Notes under the pieces: model-generated | The model's database searches: none | What the model was told of the DNA's origin: nothing | What the model saw: only the letters and a program-made list of their open reading frames with translations | Made by a program: the position numbers and the translations under genes | Source: an uncultured Tateyamaria sp. | GTDB taxonomy: Bacteria; Pseudomonadota; Alphaproteobacteria; Rhodobacterales; Rhodobacteraceae | Reading direction: 5' to 3' | DNA: 64,000 nt | Assembly: GCF_947487805.1 (NCBI RefSeq) | Contig: NZ_CANKXW010000009.1 | Span: 62,001 to 126,000 of the forward strand | Shown here: in pieces, positions 60,108-64,000 of the stretch | Layout of the letters: every line of letters starts with the position of its first letter | Position numbering within the stretch: the stretch's first letter is position 1

Positions 60108-60143
60108 AAAACGCGCGGGGGGCATTCCCTCCGCGCGTTTTTT
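60108..60143 (+). terminator. Intrinsic terminator
   Basis: AAAACGCGCGGGGGGCATTCCCTCCGCGCGTTTTTT. Confidence 0.9.
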
Positions 60144-60174
60144 CATGGCCTCACTCTGGCCGTCACTGTGGCCC

Positions 60175-61002
60175 TCACTGGGCCGCGCGCAGCGTGTTGG
60201 CCCGACCGGGATAGGCGGTCTCGGCAAAGGCAATCAACTCCGACACCCGCGTCGTATGATGCGGAAAGGTCGAAAACGCCTGCGCCAGCCAGCGGAAAAA
60301 CCCGCCCCGCTGATCCTTGCCCTGCCGCAGGAACGCATGCACGTTCACCTGATCGGCAATGTCCGTCCCCACCACCAGCTTCATCATCGCGTGCACCGCC
60401 ACATGGATGTCCCCGTCGATCATCGCCAGCCCCAGCCGGTCCCCCGACAGCTTCAGCGCACGCTCGTACGGATAGAGCAGCAGGTTGAACACAAACAGCT
60501 TCTCCACCCCGTCCAGATAGGCCTGCAACCACATGAACCGGAAATGCTTGGACGCCAGTGCACCCACGAAACGCCCCACCAGAAACCGCACCTCGTCCGG
60601 CCCGTTCTCCGGGCGCATCAGCTCCGAATTCAAAAGCAGCACCTTGACGTTCAACAGCGGCATCAACGCCGCATTATACGTCCCGTCCTGATAGACATAG
60701 GCGTCGATGGGCCGGTCATAGCCGAAATGCACCTTCGCCTCCTCGATGGCCGCATGGGCGCGCGGAAAACTGTCCGCCGTCACCCGGATGGTGTTGTTCA
60801 TGAACGACGCCACATAGAGGCGCAGGCTGAACCACAGCACAAACAGCACCACAGGGGCCGCCAGCAGGATCAGGCCCAGCGACGCCACCGTCAGCAGCGC
60901 AATCAGGATCCCCAGCGGGATCAGCACGAACAAGGTCAGCAGGAACCGCGGGCTTTCGGTCGGATGGCGCAGCGCGGACAGGTCTTTCTTCGACAGGGGC
61001 AT
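60175..61002 (-). CDS. Membrane M48-peptidase-like protein lacking HExxH (pseudoprotease)
   Basis: Two N-terminal TM; VYQDGTYNAALMPLLNVKVLLLNSELM...DEVRFLVGRFVGALASKHFRF...ERALKLSGDRLGLAMI follows M48 spacing, HExxH replaced by VGRFVG. Confidence 0.7.
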   Translation of the reverse strand: MPLSKKDLSALRHPTESPRFLLTLFVLIPLGILIALLTVASLGLILLAAPVVLFVLWFSLRLYVASFMNNTIRVTADSFPRAHAAIEEAKVHFGYDRPIDAYVYQDGTYNAALMPLLNVKVLLLNSELMRPENGPDEVRFLVGRFVGALASKHFRFMWLQAYLDGVEKLFVFNLLLYPYERALKLSGDRLGLAMIDGDIHVAVHAMMKLVVGTDIADQVNVHAFLRQGKDQRGGFFRWLAQAFSTFPHHTTRVSELIAFAETAYPGRANTLRAAQ

Positions 61003-61170
61003 CGGGAAACTCCTTGGTCAAATGGGGCGGGGCGCAACCCGCACCGCATGGAAAAATCAAATCGTCTGAAATCGTCAAAAAAATTCACGTGGGGGTAGTA
61101 TAGCAGATCCACGCCCACCGCGCCACGCGCGCAGGCTGGCACATCCCGCGCAGCGCGCTAGACTGGCCCC

Positions 61171-61854
61171 ATGTGTGGACGTTTCGCTGTCACCCTCCCG
61201 CCCGACGCCATGGCACAGCTCTTTGCCGCCGTGCCCGCCAATGACCTGCCGGATGTGCCCAACTACAACGTCTGCCCCACCAACGCGGTGCACGTGGTCA
61301 CTACGGATGATGGCCAGCGCAGGTTGGGCGCGATGCGCTGGGGCTTCATCCCGCACTGGTACAGGAAACCCGGTGACGGCCCGCTCCTGATCAATGCGCG
61401 CAGCGAGACGATCGCGGAAAAACCCGCCTTTCGCGCGGCCTGCCGGGAACGGCGCGGGGTCATCATCGCCTCGGGCTTTTACGAATGGACCCGCGACGGC
61501 GACACGCGCCTGCCGTGGTACATCACGCGCACCGACGGCGCGCCGCTGGCCTTTGCCGCGATCTGGCAAAGCTGGCAGGCCAAGGGACAGGACGACCCGC
61601 CCCTGCGCACCACCGCCATCGTCACCACCGGGGCCAATGCGCCCATGTCCGCCATCCACCACCGGATGCCGGTGATCCTCGAACAGGACGATATCGCATT
61701 GTGGCTGGGAGAAACGGGCAAGGGCGCGGCCACGCTCATGCGCGCCGCACCCGATGATGCACTGCGTTGGCACAGGGTGGCGCGGGACGTGAACTCCAAC
61801 CGGGCCTCAGGCCCCCAGCTCATCGACCCGCTGGACGTGCCGCCCGCCGATTAG
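61171..61854 (+). CDS. SOS response-associated peptidase (SRAP/YedK family)
   Basis: MCGRFAVTLPPD (catalytic Cys2), NYNVCPTNAVHVV, RWGFIPHWY, NARSETIAEKPAFR, IASGFYEW, HHRMPVIL. Confidence 0.95.
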   Translation: MCGRFAVTLPPDAMAQLFAAVPANDLPDVPNYNVCPTNAVHVVTTDDGQRRLGAMRWGFIPHWYRKPGDGPLLINARSETIAEKPAFRAACRERRGVIIASGFYEWTRDGDTRLPWYITRTDGAPLAFAAIWQSWQAKGQDDPPLRTTAIVTTGANAPMSAIHHRMPVILEQDDIALWLGETGKGAATLMRAAPDDALRWHRVARDVNSNRASGPQLIDPLDVPPAD

Positions 61855-62198
61855 TTCAGCGGCGCCGTGGCAAAGCTGACGGTGCCGACGACAACATAGT
61901 TGCCTTCGCTGTCCTTGGCGTTCTTGTTGTAGAACTCGTTCTGGTCGCCCTTGTTGAACTGCAACGACACGGTCGCGCCGTTGGTGATCGGGCCCAGTTC
62001 CCAACTGTTGTTCTTGGCAATAATCGTGTGCTGGGCGCCCGACTGGTTGTTGAACCGCACCGTGTCGCCGTCGTTGACATAGGTCACGGCCGGGAAATAG
62101 GCGTCCGGAAGGATCAGGATGGTATGCTCGGCCGCCTGGGCCGCTGTGGCCGAGGCCAGCGTGGCGACGGTCGCCAGTAATGTGATCGCGCGCTTCAT
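61851..62198 (-). CDS. Cupredoxin-like secreted protein lacking the usual Cu-ligand set
   Basis: Signal peptide; YFPAVTYVNDGDTVRFNNQSGAQHTIIAKNNSWELGPITNGATVSLQF; no Cys. Confidence 0.7.
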   Translation of the reverse strand: MKRAITLLATVATLASATAAQAAEHTILILPDAYFPAVTYVNDGDTVRFNNQSGAQHTIIAKNNSWELGPITNGATVSLQFNKGDQNEFYNKNAKDSEGNYVVVGTVSFATAPLN

Positions 62199-62307
62199 GG
62201 CAGCACTCCTTCGTTTGTTTCGGCATGTGGCCCGGCCCCACCCGCACCACAGAATCATCTGACCGTTTCTTGCCCGCGCATTGCGGCACAATTGCGGCGC
62301 GGATGGG

Positions 62308-63195
62308 TCAGTCGCGCGGCAGTTGCGTCAAAATCCACGCACGAAACGACCGCAGGCTGGGCGGGGCCGGGCGGTCTGCGGGCCAGACAAGGTAATAGTC
62401 GCCAATGCTCTGTCCGCCGCGCCCCGCCGCCGGAACCAGCGCGCCGCTCTCCAGATGCGGGGCGGCCACAAAGGTTGGTAACAGCGCCACGCCCAGCCCG
62501 TGAATGGCCGCCTGCGCCATGGTCGAAAACTGGTCGAACACCATGCCGGGGGCGCTGGGCGCGGGGATGTCATGGGCCGCACACCACCGCGCCCAGGCGC
62601 GGGGCCGCGTGTCCAGATGCAACAGCGGCAGGGCGCGCAGATCGGCGGGCGCGGCCTCTTCGGGCACAAGGCCCGGTGCGGCCACGGCAACCACCGTCTC
62701 GGGCATCAGGGGCAGGTAATCCGCCCCCGGCCAGTCGCGCCGCCCGAAATGAATGGCCGCGTCAAAGGGCTGCGTGCGGAAATCAAACGGGGCCAGCCGC
62801 GTCGACAGATTCACCGTCACCTCCGGGTGCGCCCCTGCGAAATCCGCCAGCCGCGGGGCCAGCCAGTGCATGCCAAAGGCGGGCAGGATCGCGAGGTTCA
62901 GCGCGCCGCCCTCCGGGTTCGCCCCCGCCGCCACCGACGCCGACCCCAACCGGTGCAGCACGTCCCGCACCTGTCCGACATAGCTGCGCCCAACCGGCGT
63001 CAACACCAGCGCCCGGCCCTGCCGCGCAAACAGCTGCGCACCGATCTGGTCCTCCAGCGTCTTGAGCTGGCGGCTGATCGCACTCTGCGTCAACGACAGC
63101 TCCTGTGCCGCCGCCGTGGCCGATCCCAGCCGCGCTGCCGCCTCAAAGGCCAGCAGGGCAGGGATCGAGGGCAGGTATCTGCGATGGGCAAACAT
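62308..63195 (-). CDS. LysR-family regulator (GcvA/GcdR-like)
   Basis: LPSIPALLAFEAAARLGSATAAAQELSLTQSAISRQLKTLEDQIG; divergent from gcdH. Alternative upstream start at 63210. Confidence 0.9.
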   Translation of the reverse strand: MFAHRRYLPSIPALLAFEAAARLGSATAAAQELSLTQSAISRQLKTLEDQIGAQLFARQGRALVLTPVGRSYVGQVRDVLHRLGSASVAAGANPEGGALNLAILPAFGMHWLAPRLADFAGAHPEVTVNLSTRLAPFDFRTQPFDAAIHFGRRDWPGADYLPLMPETVVAVAAPGLVPEEAAPADLRALPLLHLDTRPRAWARWCAAHDIPAPSAPGMVFDQFSTMAQAAIHGLGVALLPTFVAAPHLESGALVPAAGRGGQSIGDYYLVWPADRPAPPSLRSFRAWILTQLPRD

Positions 63196-63210
63196 ATGAG
63201 TTTTTCTCAT
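63196..63210. promoter_or_regulatory. LysR box ATGAG-N5-CTCAT
   Basis: ATGAGTTTTTCTCAT, perfect palindrome with T-N11-A, at the 5' end of the LysR gene. Confidence 0.7.
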
Positions 63211-63295
63211 GGATTGCAGGACAAGCCATCGTTAGATGTTCGCCGCGATCTCTGCAATACTGCCGCCCAACCGCACTTGCCCGAGGAATGCCGCC

Positions 63296-64000
63296 ATGAA
63301 CGCAGAAACCAAGGTACTCAAAGCCAAGGACGCCCCCGATCTGGGCAGCTTCGACTGGTCCGACCCCTTCCGCCTGTCCCAGCAGCTGTCCGAGGACGAG
63401 CGGATGATCCAGGCCTCCGCCGCCGCCTACGCCCAGGAAAAGCTGGCCCCCCGCGTCGTCAGCGCCTTTGCCGATGAAACCTCCGACCCCGAAATTTTCG
63501 CCGAAATGGGCGCGATGGGCCTCTTGGGTGCAACCTTGCCCGAGGAATACGGCGGCCTGGGCGGCTCCTACGTCTCCTACGGCCTCATCGCCCGCGAAAT
63601 CGAACGTATCGATTCGGGGTACCGGTCAATGATGTCCGTGCAATCCAGCCTCGTGATGTACCCGATCTATGCCTACGGCTCCGAGGACCAGCGCCGCCGC
63701 TACCTGCCCAAACTGGCCTCGGGTGAATGGATCGGCTGCTTTGGCCTGACCGAACCCAACGCAGGCTCCGACCCCGCGGGCATGAAAACCACCGCCAAAA
63801 AGGTCGACGGCGGCTATGTGCTGAACGGGGCCAAGATGTGGATCTCCAACGCCCCCATCGCCGATGTTTTCGTGGTCTGGGCCAAATCCGACGCCCACGA
63901 CGGCAAGATCCGCGGCTTTGTCCTCGACAAGGGCACCAAGGGCCTCTCCGCGCCCAAGATCCAGAACAAACTGAGCCTGCGCGCCTCCATCACCGGCGAG
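63296..64000 (+). CDS. gcdH: Glutaryl-CoA dehydrogenase-like acyl-CoA dehydrogenase (runs off the 3' edge)
   Basis: Open frame [54 protein letters not shown]...[50 protein letters not shown]. Missing from the ORF track because it has no stop in the window. Confidence 0.9.
   Translation, partial: MNAETKVLKAKDAPDLGSFDWSDPFRLSQQLSEDERMIQASAAAYAQEKLAPRVVSAFADETSDPEIFAEMGAMGLLGATLPEEYGGLGGSYVSYGLIAREIERIDSGYRSMMSVQSSLVMYPIYAYGSEDQRRRYLPKLASGEWIGCFGLTEPNAGSDPAGMKTTAKKVDGGYVLNGAKMWISNAPIADVFVVWAKSDAHDGKIRGFVLDKGTKGLSAPKIQNKLSLRASITGE

Overview
This 64 kb, high-GC window looks like ordinary chromosome from a Rhodobacteraceae/Roseobacter-type alphaproteobacterium. That is a judgement from gene content and codon style; no search was run. 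I see about 60 protein genes and no convincing rRNA, tRNA, CRISPR array, transposase or phage genes. Recognisable blocks: rhaM end + FGGY kinase; a kdgF-kduI-kduD uronate operon; carB; cfa-like; glyA; nadK + FrhB-like flavo/Fe-S protein; SCO1 + two secreted unknowns; cdd-deoA-deoB-upp salvage; maeB; propionyl-CoA synthetase behind a cluster of TTTGCAAA boxes; a fatty-acid beta-oxidation cluster (two acyl-CoA dehydrogenases, GST, thiolase, SnoaL-like protein, FadJ) with a MerR regulator; paired PaaI thioesterases + MATE; pyrD; 5'-nucleotidase; SRAP; and a LysR/gcdH divergent pair cut by the window end. The best candidate for an undescribed system is at 34.9-42.7 kb. It has a Hint-like protein lacking the catalytic Cys, then a papain-like (C1) protease fused to an alpha/beta-hydrolase, then a 1058-aa trypsin-like protease + NUC1 nuclease + SGNH-hydrolase fusion, followed by two small secreted lectin-like proteins. 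The two big enzymes have no signal peptide, which suggests intracellular multi-hydrolase effectors. Other leads are several clean palindromic operator candidates, an interspersed palindromic repeat family, two M48-like proteins lacking the zinc motif, and a cupredoxin-like protein lacking copper ligands.
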